A stretch of 64,000 nt of DNA from Salinilacihabitans rarus (GCF_024296665.1 NZ_CP100762.1:1178001-1242000), one strand, 5' to 3'. Shown: positions 43,793 to 54,109, counted from the stretch's first letter. Numbers and translations are program-made. Notes: a model not told the origin generated them from the sequence alone.

Positions 43793-43813
43793 TGGGACCG
43801 CCGAGAGTCGAAC
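43793..43813. repeat. Partial tRNA-Pro copy (att-like repeat)
   Basis: tgggaccgccgagagtcgaac here is an exact 21-nt copy of 43928-43948, the 3' end of the tRNA-Pro gene including its discriminator base. This is the usual trace of integration at a tRNA 3' end. Confidence 0.7.
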
Positions 43814-43927
43814 AGGTGCAAGACGTTCCGACTCGCTCCCTTCGGTCGCTCGTGGGCTGCGACTTGCATGTTCGATCTCGGCTCGATCCATAATCCTGCC
43901 GCTCACGGAGTTGTTCGCGGCAGAATA

Positions 43928-43998
43928 TGGGACCGCCGAGAGTCGAACTCGGGTCCTACGCACCCCATGCGCAGAGGATACCACTACCCCACGGTCCC
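43928..43998 (-). tRNA. tRNA-Pro (anticodon GGG)
   Basis: Minus strand: acceptor stem GGGACCG/CGGTCCC with discriminator A, T-arm CCGAG-TTCGACT-CTCGG, and anticodon arm TGCGC-ATGGGGT-GCGTA with anticodon GGG for CCC (and CCU) codons. 71 nt, CCA not encoded. Its 3' end is repeated at 43793. Confidence 0.95.
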
Positions 43999-44039
43999 GC
44001 ATCTCGGACGACGGGCGTCCATCGTTTAAGCGTGTCGTT

Positions 44040-45140
44040 TCACGACCGGGGGACGACGAGGCCGTCGTCGTCGCGCACCGCGAGGCTCGCGACCGGGTCG
44101 TTCTCGTAGGTCGTCGGCGACGGCCACCCGAGTACGTAGCCGTCGGCGGGCGCCGCGACCGTCTCGCGGGCCTCGCCGTGGGGGGAGACGACGTCCGCGA
44201 GCGGGTCGCCCTCGGCGAACGCCGCGCCGGGTTCCAGCCGCGGCCGGCAAAAGCCCGCCGCCGAGGCGTTCGGTCCCCGGAATCGTCGCACCGGGAACGC
44301 GACGGGCGACTCCAGGGTCGGCGCCGCGGCCTCGATTCCCTCGGGGACGGCGTCGAGCATCCCGAGGTGGACCATCGCCCGGTAGGCGGCCGCGACGCCC
44401 GCCGCGCGGTGGGGCTCCGCGATCGTCTCGTGGCCGCCGAGTTCGACGGTGAGCGACGGGACGCCCGCCTCGTTGAGGACGGCCCCCGCGGTCGAGCGGT
44501 GGAGGTTCCGATCGGCGTACTCCTCGGCGGGGTACTCGGTGACGACCGGAATCCCGGTCGCGTCGGCCAGCGCCGCGAGGCGCTCGGCGAGGGCCTCGGC
44601 GTCGCCCTCCTCGCGGCGCTCGCCGTGGAGGACGCGGTCGCGGATGACGAACGGCACCGACCCGACCTGCGCGGTGTGGACGTCCAGCAGCGCGTCGGCC
44701 GAGTCGACGACCGCCTCATAGAGCCGTTCGTCGATCAGTTCCTGGACCCGGCGACGGGTCGCGTCCCCCTCCGCCGGCGGGAAGTGCCGGTTCGGATCGT
44801 CGTCGTGGTAGTAGGAGGTGCGCTCGACCCGGCGGATCCCCGCGGGGTTGCACATGGGGACGCAGACGACGGTCCCCCGCAGGCCCTCGGGGACGCCGTC
44901 GGCCTCGTCCGGCGAGCCTCCGCTCGCGGAGACGCCCCCTCGCAGGACGTCCTGGACCGCCGCGACGCCCGTCACCTCGTTGCCGTGGATTCCGCCGGTG
45001 AGCCACAGCGTCGGCCCCTCGCGCTCGCCGCGGGCGAGGATCACCGGCAGCCGTTCGGCGCCGCCGGTCGGGAGGTCGGTCACTTCGAGGGTGCCCGTCG
45101 CCCGCTCGCCCGGTGCCGCGCTCGCCGTTCCGACGTTCAT
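44040..45140 (-). CDS. Succinylglutamate desuccinylase/aspartoacylase-like M14 family protein
   Basis: A 366-residue zinc carboxypeptidase-fold protein. The zinc ligands are in GGIHGNEVTGVAA (HxxE) and LLDVHTAQVGS (distal His); the general base region is LTVELGGHETI. The C-terminal half has the barrel-sandwich part (GYVLGWPSP...). AstE/AspA-like proteins remove acyl groups from amino acids; many haloarchaeal members are uncharacterised. It is the last gene of the Liv importer operon (54 bp after the KAS-III-like gene), so it may release an amine or amino-acid part of the imported substrate. Start ATG 45138-45140. Confidence 0.85.
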   Translation of the reverse strand: MNVGTASAAPGERATGTLEVTDLPTGGAERLPVILARGEREGPTLWLTGGIHGNEVTGVAAVQDVLRGGVSASGGSPDEADGVPEGLRGTVVCVPMCNPAGIRRVERTSYYHDDDPNRHFPPAEGDATRRRVQELIDERLYEAVVDSADALLDVHTAQVGSVPFVIRDRVLHGERREEGDAEALAERLAALADATGIPVVTEYPAEEYADRNLHRSTAGAVLNEAGVPSLTVELGGHETIAEPHRAAGVAAAYRAMVHLGMLDAVPEGIEAAAPTLESPVAFPVRRFRGPNASAAGFCRPRLEPGAAFAEGDPLADVVSPHGEARETVAAPADGYVLGWPSPTTYENDPVASLAVRDDDGLVVPRS

Positions 45141-45194
45141 ACGCCCCCTCGCGGGGGACGCGTCGAAAACCTCACGGTCGCCGCGGCGGGGCGC

Positions 45195-46217
45195 TCACCC
45201 GCGCCACGTCAGGACCGTCGCCGCCCACGTGTACCCCGTCCCGGCCGCCAGAAAGCAGACCACGTCGCCGGGGTCGAGCAGGCCGCGCCGGCGACCCGCT
45301 TCGAGCGCGAGGATCTGGTCGACGCTCTGGACGTGGCCGTACTCGTCGAGGTAGTGGCCGTCCGTCTCCGGGTCGAGCCCGAGTTCCGCGAAGAGTCGCT
45401 CGTGGAACGACCGCTTCATGTGGGTGACACAGGCGTAGTCCAGATCCGACCGCTCGAACCCGGAGCGGGCGAGCGCCGCGTCGGCCACCGCCAGATAGTT
45501 CGACAGCGAGACCGGCGCCAGCCGCTCTTTCATCCCCTCGGGGTCGGGGACGTCCAGCGCGTGCCGGCCCTCGGCGACCGTCTCCTCGCTCGGCGGTTCG
45601 CGCGACCCCCCGGCCGGCACGATCACGTCCCGGGCGAACGAGCCGTCGGTGACCGCCGCGCTCCCGCCGACGAGCGCCCGCGCGCGCTCGCCGGGGTCGG
45701 ACTCCAGGACCATCGCGCACGCCCCGGAGCCGAAGTTGAACGTGAACGACGCGCGCTCGTTGCCGTAGTCGACCAGGTCCTCCTCGCGGCTCGCGGCGAC
45801 GAGCAGGGCCGCGTCGACGTCCCCGGTCCGGAGTTGCGCGCTCGTCTCGCGGATCGCCACCGGCGCGCCCGCACAGAGGGCGTAGCTCTCGGTCGCGTAC
45901 GCGTTCGCGGCGCCGACGCGCTCGCAGACGTCCGCCGCGGCCGACCAGACGACGTGATCCTTGTACTCGCTGCCGTGGTACCGCACGAGGTCGAGGGCCG
46001 CGGGGTCGAGGGCCGCGTCGGCCAGCGCCGCCTCGGCGGCCGCGACGCACATATCGGTGACGTGGTCCTCGTCGGGCGGGCAGACGTGCTTTTGCCGGAG
46101 CCCCATCTTCTCGACGACTACGTCCTCGGGGACGCCACTCGCCGCCGCGACGTCCGCGCCGGTCAGCACCTCGTCGGGGAGGTACCGGCCGTAGCCGGTG
46201 AGGCCGACCGTCGTCAC
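45195..46217 (-). CDS. KAS III / HMG-CoA synthase-fold condensing enzyme
   Basis: A 340-residue thiolase-superfamily protein resembling 3-oxoacyl-ACP synthase III. TGYGRYLPDEVLTGADVA and EKMGLRQKHV are the N-terminal signature. The nucleophile is Cys in ESYALCAGAPVAI. A His follows in CVTHMKRSFHERLF and Asn/Gly-rich ends in FLAAGTGYTWAATVL. Haloarchaea do not make bulk fatty acids by the bacterial route, so such enzymes act in other acyl-CoA condensations or cleavages. It sits 54 bp after livM in the same operon. Partnering with the DUF35/thiolase pair upstream is suggested by precedent. Confidence 0.82.
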   Translation of the reverse strand: MTTVGLTGYGRYLPDEVLTGADVAAASGVPEDVVVEKMGLRQKHVCPPDEDHVTDMCVAAAEAALADAALDPAALDLVRYHGSEYKDHVVWSAAADVCERVGAANAYATESYALCAGAPVAIRETSAQLRTGDVDAALLVAASREEDLVDYGNERASFTFNFGSGACAMVLESDPGERARALVGGSAAVTDGSFARDVIVPAGGSREPPSEETVAEGRHALDVPDPEGMKERLAPVSLSNYLAVADAALARSGFERSDLDYACVTHMKRSFHERLFAELGLDPETDGHYLDEYGHVQSVDQILALEAGRRRGLLDPGDVVCFLAAGTGYTWAATVLTWRG

Positions 46218-46271
46218 GCGCGACCACCTCGCGCGTGCGGGGCCGGCCGCGGTCGGGAGTCGCTCATGGGC

Positions 46272-47465
46272 TCAGTCGCCACCCCCGCGGAGGTAACGGC
46301 GCGCGCGGTCGGGGAGGCGCTCGGCGACGGGGCCGCCGAGACGCTCCCGGAGCGTCCCGAGGATGCCGTGGGGGACGTAGAGGACGAACAGGATGAAGAC
46401 GACCCCGAGGTAGAGTTCGGCGCGGCCGTCGATCAGGACGTTGACGATCCGGACGACGGTGACGTCGCCGTAGCCGGCCCCGAGGACCGTGTTCGGCAGC
46501 GTCTCCCGCAGGTACCGCGCGAGGCCGTGTTCCTCCGTCGAGAGGACCCCCTCGACGAACTCGTGGAAGATGTGGCCGTACAGCGGGCCGGCGAGGGTCC
46601 CGAGGCCGCCGATGATCGACGCGAGCAGGGCGTCGGCGGTCACGAACAGGTCGAAGGAGTTGCCGGGGTGGACAGACCGGCGGTAGGCCGCAAACAGCGC
46701 GCCGGCGACCGCGGCGAAGAAGGCACTGACGGCGAACGCGCCCATCTTGTACCGGAAGGTGTCGTAGCCGACGGCGCGGGCGCGCTCCTCGTTCTCGCGG
46801 ACGGCGACCATCACCCGGCCGAACGGCGAGTGGACGATCCGCTGCATCGCGAAATACGACAGCAGGACGACGACGCCGACGGCGTAGTAGGAGACGTCCG
46901 CCGTCGAGAGGTCGATCCCGAGTCCGAGGAGGCTCTCGTAGCTGTCGCCGACGAGTTGGCCGACGTCCAGCGTCGCGACGCCGGGAATTCCGATCGAGAG
47001 CGCCTCGGAGCCGCCGATCGACGCGCCGTCCCGAGGGTTCGAACTGACGTACCCCCAGTTGCGGACGAACACGTGTGCCACCTCCGCGAAGCCGAGGGTG
47101 ATCATCGCGAAGTAGACGCCCGTGAGCCGGAAGGAGACGGCGCCGACGAGCAAGGCGACGACCACGGCCAGCGCCGCCCCGGCGAGCAGGAGGACCACGA
47201 ACGGCGTCCCCGCTCCCAAAAGCGGCACCTTGTCGGTCGCCGCGAGGACGACGAAGTAGGCGCCGATGCCGTAGAACATGGCGTGGCCGAACGAGAGGTA
47301 GCCGGTGTAGCCGCTGACGAAGTCGAAGCTCATCGCGAACAGCCCGACGTACAGCACCGCCACCATCGTCCGCGTCTCCGGCAGGACGACGTCGAGTTCC
47401 GCCCCGACCGGCGTCCCCATCAACGCGTCGTAAATCAGCGGATAGACCGCGAACGCGGCGATCAC
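46272..47465 (-). CDS. livM: Branched-chain amino acid-type ABC transporter permease LivM
   Basis: A 397-residue polytopic permease from a GTG at 47465. Family blocks are LFAMSFDFVSGYTGYLSFGHAMFYGIGAY, GVYFAMITLGFAEV, VRENEERARAVGYD (the EAA-like ATPase contact loop) and LLASIIGGLGTLAGPLYG. Upstream the frame stays open and encodes a hydrophilic leader plus RRHFEYHRVHLVV for about 58 codons back to livH, yet no ATG, GTG or TTG exists there; a non-standard ATT at 47640-47642 overlapping the livH stop is one option. The true start is therefore uncertain. Confidence 0.9.
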   Translation of the reverse strand: MIAAFAVYPLIYDALMGTPVGAELDVVLPETRTMVAVLYVGLFAMSFDFVSGYTGYLSFGHAMFYGIGAYFVVLAATDKVPLLGAGTPFVVLLLAGAALAVVVALLVGAVSFRLTGVYFAMITLGFAEVAHVFVRNWGYVSSNPRDGASIGGSEALSIGIPGVATLDVGQLVGDSYESLLGLGIDLSTADVSYYAVGVVVLLSYFAMQRIVHSPFGRVMVAVRENEERARAVGYDTFRYKMGAFAVSAFFAAVAGALFAAYRRSVHPGNSFDLFVTADALLASIIGGLGTLAGPLYGHIFHEFVEGVLSTEEHGLARYLRETLPNTVLGAGYGDVTVVRIVNVLIDGRAELYLGVVFILFVLYVPHGILGTLRERLGGPVAERLPDRARRYLRGGGD

Positions 47466-47637
47466 GACGAGGTGGACCCGGTGGTACTCGAAGTGACGAC
47501 GGAGCGTCGACGCCGTCCCGCTTCCCAGTTCGGTCCCGGCGTCGTCCCCGAAGGTGGTCTCCGCGGGCTCGTTCGTGCCGGCGGACCCGGTCGCCCCGGA
47601 GCCGTCGGTGCTCGCCGGCGCGTCGGACGGGGCGGGG

Positions 47638-48708
47638 CTAATGGCCGCCCACCTCCGCGACGCCGAACAGCCCCTGCGGGCGCACGATCAGCACGAGCAC
47701 GAGCACGAGGAACATCACCATCTCCGGCAGGCCGGGGAAGGGGACGTGCGTCTGGAACAGCCACGTCATGGTCGCGTCGGTGAGGCCGACGATCCCGGCC
47801 GCGACGACGGTACCCCGGAAGCTCCCGAGGCCACCGATGATGACCACGACGAACGCGATCAGCAGCGTCTCCACGCCGAGGGGGACGCTCGCGCCGAACC
47901 GCGGGTCCCACATCAGCAGGACGCCCGCGAGCGCGGCCAGTCCGGCCCCGACGCCGAAGACGACGGTGAACGACCGGTGGACGTCGATGCCGAGCGCCTG
48001 TGCCATCTCGGCGTCCTCGCTGCCCGCGCGGATGTGGAGGCCGTACCGGGTTTCGGTGAGGAACCACCACGTCCCGGCCACCACGGCGAGACCCACCAGC
48101 GCCTCGAACATGTAGATCCCTCGCGTCGAGACGCCGAAGACGTCGTAGAAGCCGCCGAGCACCGCCGGGCGGGTCCCCCACGGGGCCTCCCAGACCGTGC
48201 TCGGCTGGATCCCCCGGAACTCGAGGACGATCCGCGCCAGTTCGTCGACCACCAGCACGACGCCGAAGGTGAGCAGGATCTGGAACAGCGGCGGCCGGTC
48301 GTAGATCGGACGGATCAGGCTCACCTCGATGGCGGCGCCGACGGCCGTCACGGCCGCGAACGCGAGCGCCATCGCGAGGAAGAACAGCAGGAGGCGGCCG
48401 ATCCCTCCGGTCTCGGCGGTGACCGTCGCGACCATGAACGCGCCGCCGAGGTAGGCGCCGACCATCGTCAGCGAGCCGTGGGCGAAGTTGAGCACGCCCA
48501 TCAGCCCGAAGATCAGCGACAGCCCCGCCGCGACGGTGACGTAGAGGCCGAACTTCGAGAGCGCGTCGAGGCCGATCCGCAGCAACGTCCCCGGCCGCAG
48601 GAGGTCCCAGAGGACTTCGACGGCCGACGCGAGCGCCGGGGCCGGGTCGAGGGCGAACGCGGCCGCCTCGATCCCGGGGCCCGAGGCGAGGGCGACGGCT
48701 CCCGTCAT
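47638..48708 (-). CDS. livH: Branched-chain amino acid-type ABC transporter permease LivH
   Basis: A 356-residue membrane permease. GLSLIFGLMGVLNFAHGSLTMVGAYLG is the family opening; RAGSEDAEMAQALGIDV is the cytoplasmic ATPase-contact loop, and IGGLGSFRGTVVAAGIVG the last conserved block. Start ATG 48706-48708 overlaps the livF stop by 4 nt. It forms the heterodimeric pore with LivM. Confidence 0.93.
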   Translation of the reverse strand: MTGAVALASGPGIEAAAFALDPAPALASAVEVLWDLLRPGTLLRIGLDALSKFGLYVTVAAGLSLIFGLMGVLNFAHGSLTMVGAYLGGAFMVATVTAETGGIGRLLLFFLAMALAFAAVTAVGAAIEVSLIRPIYDRPPLFQILLTFGVVLVVDELARIVLEFRGIQPSTVWEAPWGTRPAVLGGFYDVFGVSTRGIYMFEALVGLAVVAGTWWFLTETRYGLHIRAGSEDAEMAQALGIDVHRSFTVVFGVGAGLAALAGVLLMWDPRFGASVPLGVETLLIAFVVVIIGGLGSFRGTVVAAGIVGLTDATMTWLFQTHVPFPGLPEMVMFLVLVLVLIVRPQGLFGVAEVGGH

Positions 48709-49442
48709 GCGGTGAGGTACCTCCGGATGCGCTCGTCGTCGGCGGAGACGTCGGCCGTCTCGCCCGACTCGACGACCCGGCCGTGGTCGAGCAGGTAGAA
48801 CCGGTCGGCGAGGTCCATCGCCATCGGGAAGTTCTGCTCGACCAGCACCAGCGTCGCCCCCTCGGCGGCCGCCGCGAGCGCGTCCGCCACCTCCTCGACG
48901 ATCAGCGGGGCCAGCCCCTCGCTGGGTTCGTCGACGAGCAGGACGTCGTTGTCGCCGACGAGCGCGCGGGCGATCGCCAGCATCTGCTGCTGGCCGCCGC
49001 TCAGGTCGCCGGCGTCGTGCTCGCGCAGCCGTTCGAGGTCGGGGAAGCGGTCGAACGTCCGCCAGAGGGCGTCCTCGACGTTCGCGTCGGGCGGGGTCGC
49101 CGCCCGGACGTTCTCCTCGACGGAGAGGTGGGCGAACATCCGGCGCGCCTCGGGCACCCAGCCGACGCCCCAGCGGGCGACCTCGTGGGTCGCCAGCCCG
49201 GTGACGTCCTCGCCGAACAGCCGCACCGTCCCCTCGCGGGGCGGCGTGAGTTGCAGGATCGACCGCAGCGTCGTCGTCTTGCCGACGCCGTTGCGCCCGA
49301 TGATCGCCACGCTCTCGCCGCGCTCCACCGACAGCGAGACCCCCTGGAGGACGTGGCTCTCGCCGTAGTAGGTGTGGACGTCCGCGAGTTCGAGGGCGGC
49401 GGCGTCGGCGTCGTCGGCCGCGGCGCTCGCCGTGCCCGTCAC
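48705..49442 (-). CDS. livF: ABC transporter ATP-binding protein LivF
   Basis: A 245-residue ATPase. Walker A IIGRNGVGKTTTLRSI, Q-loop region, signature LSGGQQQMLAIARAL, Walker B VLLVDEPSEGLAPL and the switch His region LVEQNF are complete. LYDHGRVVESG-type ending is as in LivF. Start overlaps livG stop by 4 nt. Confidence 0.93.
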   Translation of the reverse strand: MTGTASAAADDADAAALELADVHTYYGESHVLQGVSLSVERGESVAIIGRNGVGKTTTLRSILQLTPPREGTVRLFGEDVTGLATHEVARWGVGWVPEARRMFAHLSVEENVRAATPPDANVEDALWRTFDRFPDLERLREHDAGDLSGGQQQMLAIARALVGDNDVLLVDEPSEGLAPLIVEEVADALAAAAEGATLVLVEQNFPMAMDLADRFYLLDHGRVVESGETADVSADDERIRRYLTA

Positions 49443-50342
49443 GCGGCGGACACCCCCGGATCACCGTCGTTCGGCCGCGACCCGTCGGCGTCGTCGCCCC
49501 CGTCGCCGTCGCCCCCGTCGCCCTCGCCCTCGACGGTCGCGGCCGACTCCCCGTCCTCGCCGTAGCCGCCGAGGTACGCCCGCTGGACCTCGGGGTCGTT
49601 CCGGACGGCCTCGGGGTCGCCGTCGGCGATGAGGCTCCCCCGGTGGAGGACGGCGACCCGGTCGCTGACGCCCATCACCACGTCCATGTTGTGTTCGACG
49701 AGCAGGACCGCGTGGTCGGCGGCGACGTCCTCGATCAGCGAGACGATGGTGTCGACGCCGTCCCGGGAGACCCCCGCCGTCGGTTCGTCCAGCAGGAGCA
49801 CGTCGGGGTCGCCCGCGAGCGCGATGGCCACCTCGAGGTGGCGTTTGCGCCCGTGGCTCAGGTTCGCCGCGGGTTCGTCGGCGTGGTCGGCGAGGCCGAC
49901 CCGGTCGAGGATCGCCCGCGCCTCCGCGGCGTACTCCTCGAACGCGCCGACGTTGCGCCAGAGCCGCCACGAGTCGGCGCCGCCGTGGGCCTGGGCCGCG
50001 ATCCGGACGTTCTCCAGGACCGTCGAGGCGGGGAAGACGTTCGTGATCTGGTACGAGCGGTGGACGCCCAAAATCGCGGTCTCGTGGGGGGCCGCGTCGG
50101 TGACGTCGCGCCAGTCGTCGTCGCCCGCGTCGGCGTCGTCGACCGGCGGCCGGTACTCGATCCGCCCCGCCGTCGGCGCCAGCGTCCCCGTGAGCAGGTC
50201 GAAGAACGTCGTCTTCCCCGCGCCGTTCGGGCCGATCAGCGAGCAACACTCGTCGCGTTCGAGGGCGAAGTCGACGTCGTCGACGGCGACGATCCCGCCG
50301 AAGCGCTTCGTGAGCCCGCGCGTCCGGAGCAGGGTCGACGTC

Positions 50343-50353
<11 letters not shown>
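49439..50353 (-). CDS. livG: ABC transporter ATP-binding protein LivG
   Basis: A 304-residue ATPase, longer than usual (about 255). TKRFGGIVAVDDVDF and Walker A LIGPNGAGKTTFFDLLTG, signature NLSHGRKRHLEVAIAL, Walker B VLLLDEPTAGV and LLVEHNMDVVMG. About 35 extra C-terminal residues are an acidic tail (GDGGDGDGGDDADG), a common haloarchaeal feature. The start overlaps the livK end by 11 nt. Confidence 0.93.
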
Positions 50354-51794
<1,441 letters not shown>

Positions 51795-51860
51795 ACTACA
51801 AGAAAACGGCCCGACCCGCAAAACGGGGGAGGTTGATATACGAACCTCGGCCGGCGCCGC

Positions 51861-52490
51861 TTACGCCTCGTCGTCCTCCCGGTCGCCGTCGCCCGCCTCG
51901 TCGCTTTCGGCCCCGTCGCCCGCCTCGTCGCTTTCGGCCCCGTCGCCCTCCGTCTCGCTTTCGGCCCCGTCGCCCTCCGTCTCGCTTTCGGTCCCGTCGC
52001 CCTCCACCTCGTCGACGAGGTCGTCGGCGAGGTCCTCGTCGATCGTCATCTCGCCCGGTTCGGCGGGGTCGGCCTGAACGGCGTCGCTCGCGCGCTCGGC
52101 GATCTCCTCGGACGACACCTCCGCCTCCCGGATCCGGTCTGACGCCCCCTCGACGACGTCCTCGACGGCGTCGGTGCCCTCCGCCCCGTCCGTCGACTCC
52201 GCCGACGGCTCGCCGATCGGGATCTCGCGACCGTCGATCGGGACGGCTTCCTCGGCCCGCTCGCGGACCCCCTCGGGGACGAGGTCGTCGGCCGTCTCGC
52301 GGACCGCCTCGACCGGCGGGGCCGGCGCCCGCCGCAGGCGCCGCCTCGCGAGGTACGCCGCCGCCGCGACGGCACCCGCGAGCACCAGCGAGCGAACGAG
52401 CCGGGAACGGGACGACCCCTCGTTCCCGGTCGTGGCGCCGCCGTCCGTCTCCACGGTACCGCTCCCGACGAAGGCTGACAGGTGAGTCAC
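51861..52490 (-). CDS. Acidic membrane-anchored protein with C-terminal repeats
   Basis: A 209-residue protein. One transmembrane helix (about 33-50, VLAGAVAAAAYLARRRL) follows a short N-terminus; the rest is an acidic soluble tail with helical segments (EAVRETADDLVPEGVRERAEE). The end has four 9-residue repeats of GDGAESxxx type. No family recognised. It lies between the livK and DUF35 genes on the same strand (66 and 46 bp gaps). Confidence 0.65.
   Translation of the reverse strand: MTHLSAFVGSGTVETDGGATTGNEGSSRSRLVRSLVLAGAVAAAAYLARRRLRRAPAPPVEAVRETADDLVPEGVRERAEEAVPIDGREIPIGEPSAESTDGAEGTDAVEDVVEGASDRIREAEVSSEEIAERASDAVQADPAEPGEMTIDEDLADDLVDEVEGDGTESETEGDGAESETEGDGAESDEAGDGAESDEAGDGDREDDEA
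51891..51998. repeat. Four tandem 27-bp repeats within a coding region
   Basis: Four in-frame copies of a 27-bp unit (51891, 51918, 51945, 51972) encode GDGAESDEA or GDGAESETE. Two subtypes occur as pairs, so copies likely arose by recent duplication. Copy number probably varies between strains. Confidence 0.75.
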
Positions 52491-52536
52491 GGGTGTCGTA
52501 CGCCGCGCGGACGGAAGTTCGTTGGGGGTGGCCGGC

Positions 52537-52893
52537 TCAGGAGAACAGCGGCGCCGGCTCGTCGCGGTCGTCGACCGCGCCCGCGAGTTCGACCGCGTCG
52601 CCGATCCCGGCGTCGCCGTCGAGGCGCGCCAGCACGCGTGCCTCGCCGAGGTCGATCACGGCGACCCGGTACGGCCCCTCGAACCCCTCCGGGGCGACGG
52701 CGATCGTCGTCGCGGTGTGGACGACCCCCTCGGTCGGCAGCGAGACGGTCTCGACCTCGCGCGAACCGCAGCGGGCGCAGGCGGCCTTCGGCGCGGCCGT
52801 CTCGTGGCCGCAGTCCGGACAGCGCTGGCCGAGCAGGTCGCCGTCCTCGATGGCGGCGGTCCACTCCGCGTGAGTGAGGCGGTCGTCGCTCAC
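52537..52893 (-). CDS. DUF35 zinc-ribbon/OB-fold protein (thiolase partner)
   Basis: 118 residues from a GTG at 52893 (VSDDRLTHAEWTAAIEDG). A rubredoxin-like zinc ribbon (RCPDCGHETAAPKAACARCGS) is followed by an OB-fold (VVHTATTIAVAPEGFEGPY, VAVIDLGEARVLARL). In archaea DUF35 proteins bridge acetoacetyl-CoA thiolase and HMG-CoA synthase and share a CoA site; here it directly follows the thiolase. The start sits in a duplicated 25-bp junction that carries the ribosome-binding-like GGAGGTG. Confidence 0.88.
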   Translation of the reverse strand: MSDDRLTHAEWTAAIEDGDLLGQRCPDCGHETAAPKAACARCGSREVETVSLPTEGVVHTATTIAVAPEGFEGPYRVAVIDLGEARVLARLDGDAGIGDAVELAGAVDDRDEPAPLFS

Positions 52894-52961
52894 GCGACCA
52901 CCTCCGGAACGGGTTCCGGCGTAGTCGCGTTCGCGGCGCTCACGCGACCACCTCCAGAACG
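52887..52961. repeat. 25-bp direct repeat at the thiolase/DUF35 junction
   Basis: 52887-52911 and 52937-52961 are 25-bp copies with one mismatch, 50 bp apart. Each contains the thiolase stop-like TGA, a GTG and the GGAGGTG. It looks like a duplication of an original GTGA stop/start overlap. Confidence 0.65.
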
Positions 52962-54109
52962 GAGACGACCGTCGTCGCGGCGTCGCCACCCAGGTTGTGC
53001 GCGAGGGCGTACTCGGCGTCTGCAACCTGCCGGTCGCCGGCCTCGCCGCGCAGTTGCTCGGTCAACTCGACCAGTTGGGCGACGCCGGTCGCGCCGATGG
53101 GGTGGCCCTTCGCCTTCAGCCCGCCGCTGGGGTTGACCGGAATCTCGCCGCCGAGCGCGGTCGTCCCCGCCGCGGCGGCCGGGCCGCCCGCGCCGTCCTC
53201 GACGAACCCCAGCGCCTCGATGGCGAGCACCTCGGCGCCGGTGAAGCAGTCGTGGACCTCCGCGACGTCGACATGATCCGGCGCAATGTCGGCCTCCTCG
53301 TAGGCCTGCGCCGCGGCCTCGCGGGCCGACCGCGTCGCCGTGAGGTCGGCCTTGTCCGCCAGCGGGACGACGTCGGTCGCGTGGCCGACGCCCGCGACGC
53401 CCACCGGGTCGCCGGACAGCGACGCGGCGGCCTCCTCGCTCGCGACGATGGCCGCGGCGGCGCCGTCGGAGAACGGACAGCAGTCCATGAGGTGAAACGG
53501 CGAGGCGACGAGGGGACTGTCGAGGACCTCCTCGACGGTCGTCTCCTTGCCGAACTGCGCGCGCGAGTTCAGCGTGCCGTGGCGGTGGTTCTTGACCGCG
53601 ACCGCCGCGAGGTCCTCCTCGGTCGTCCCGTGTTCGTGCATGTGCCGGGTCGTCAGCAGGCCGAAGACGCCGGGGAACGACAGCCCCGTCGGCTGCTCGT
53701 ACTGGCGGTGGGCCGCGCTGGCGAACACCGCCGTCATCTCGGGCGTTCCCAGTCCCGTCGCGGGCGTGCAGCGCTCGACGCCGCCGACGAGGACGACGTC
53801 GTGCCGGCCCGACTCGACCGCGCGGACGGCGTGTTTGAACGCGTTCGAGGAGGTCGCGCAGGCGTCCTCGTAGCGCTGACAGGGGATCCCCGCGAGGCCG
53901 ACGTGGCTCGCGAGCGTCGGCGCGAGGTGGGTGTCCCGTTCGGTCTGGCCGCCCATCGCGTTCCCGAGGTAGAACGCGTCGATCTCCCCGCCTTCGACGC
54001 CCGCGTCGTCGAACGCCGCGAACGCCGCGTCCGCGAACAGTTCGACGAGGGGTCGTTCGTGGACGCCGAAGTCGGTCATCCCGACCCCGACGATCCGTGG
54101 ACTCGTCAT
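52940..54109 (-). CDS. Thiolase family protein (SCP2/archaeal acetyl-CoA acetyltransferase type)
   Basis: A 389-residue thiolase-fold enzyme. Nucleophile region YEDACATSSNAF (Cys), base region EVHDCFTGAE, and KGHPIGATG (His) are present; NLGGDAATTVVSVL closes the fold. This lineage pairs with DUF35 proteins and cleaves or forms 3-oxoacyl-CoA. It is followed by the DUF35 gene after the 25-bp duplication and precedes the Liv operon. It could perform the last thiolytic step for the imported substrate or make acetoacetyl-CoA for isoprenoids; the context favours the former. Confidence 0.9.
   Translation of the reverse strand: MTSPRIVGVGMTDFGVHERPLVELFADAAFAAFDDAGVEGGEIDAFYLGNAMGGQTERDTHLAPTLASHVGLAGIPCQRYEDACATSSNAFKHAVRAVESGRHDVVLVGGVERCTPATGLGTPEMTAVFASAAHRQYEQPTGLSFPGVFGLLTTRHMHEHGTTEEDLAAVAVKNHRHGTLNSRAQFGKETTVEEVLDSPLVASPFHLMDCCPFSDGAAAAIVASEEAAASLSGDPVGVAGVGHATDVVPLADKADLTATRSAREAAAQAYEEADIAPDHVDVAEVHDCFTGAEVLAIEALGFVEDGAGGPAAAAGTTALGGEIPVNPSGGLKAKGHPIGATGVAQLVELTEQLRGEAGDRQVADAEYALAHNLGGDAATTVVSVLEVVA

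Noticed and set aside
43911-47783. A plus-strand open frame of about 1290 codons antisense to the M14, KAS-III and livM genes
   Set aside because: Long antisense frames are expected in such GC-rich DNA; its composition (Arg/Asp/Val/Gly rich) has no family motif, while the minus-strand genes have clear ones.
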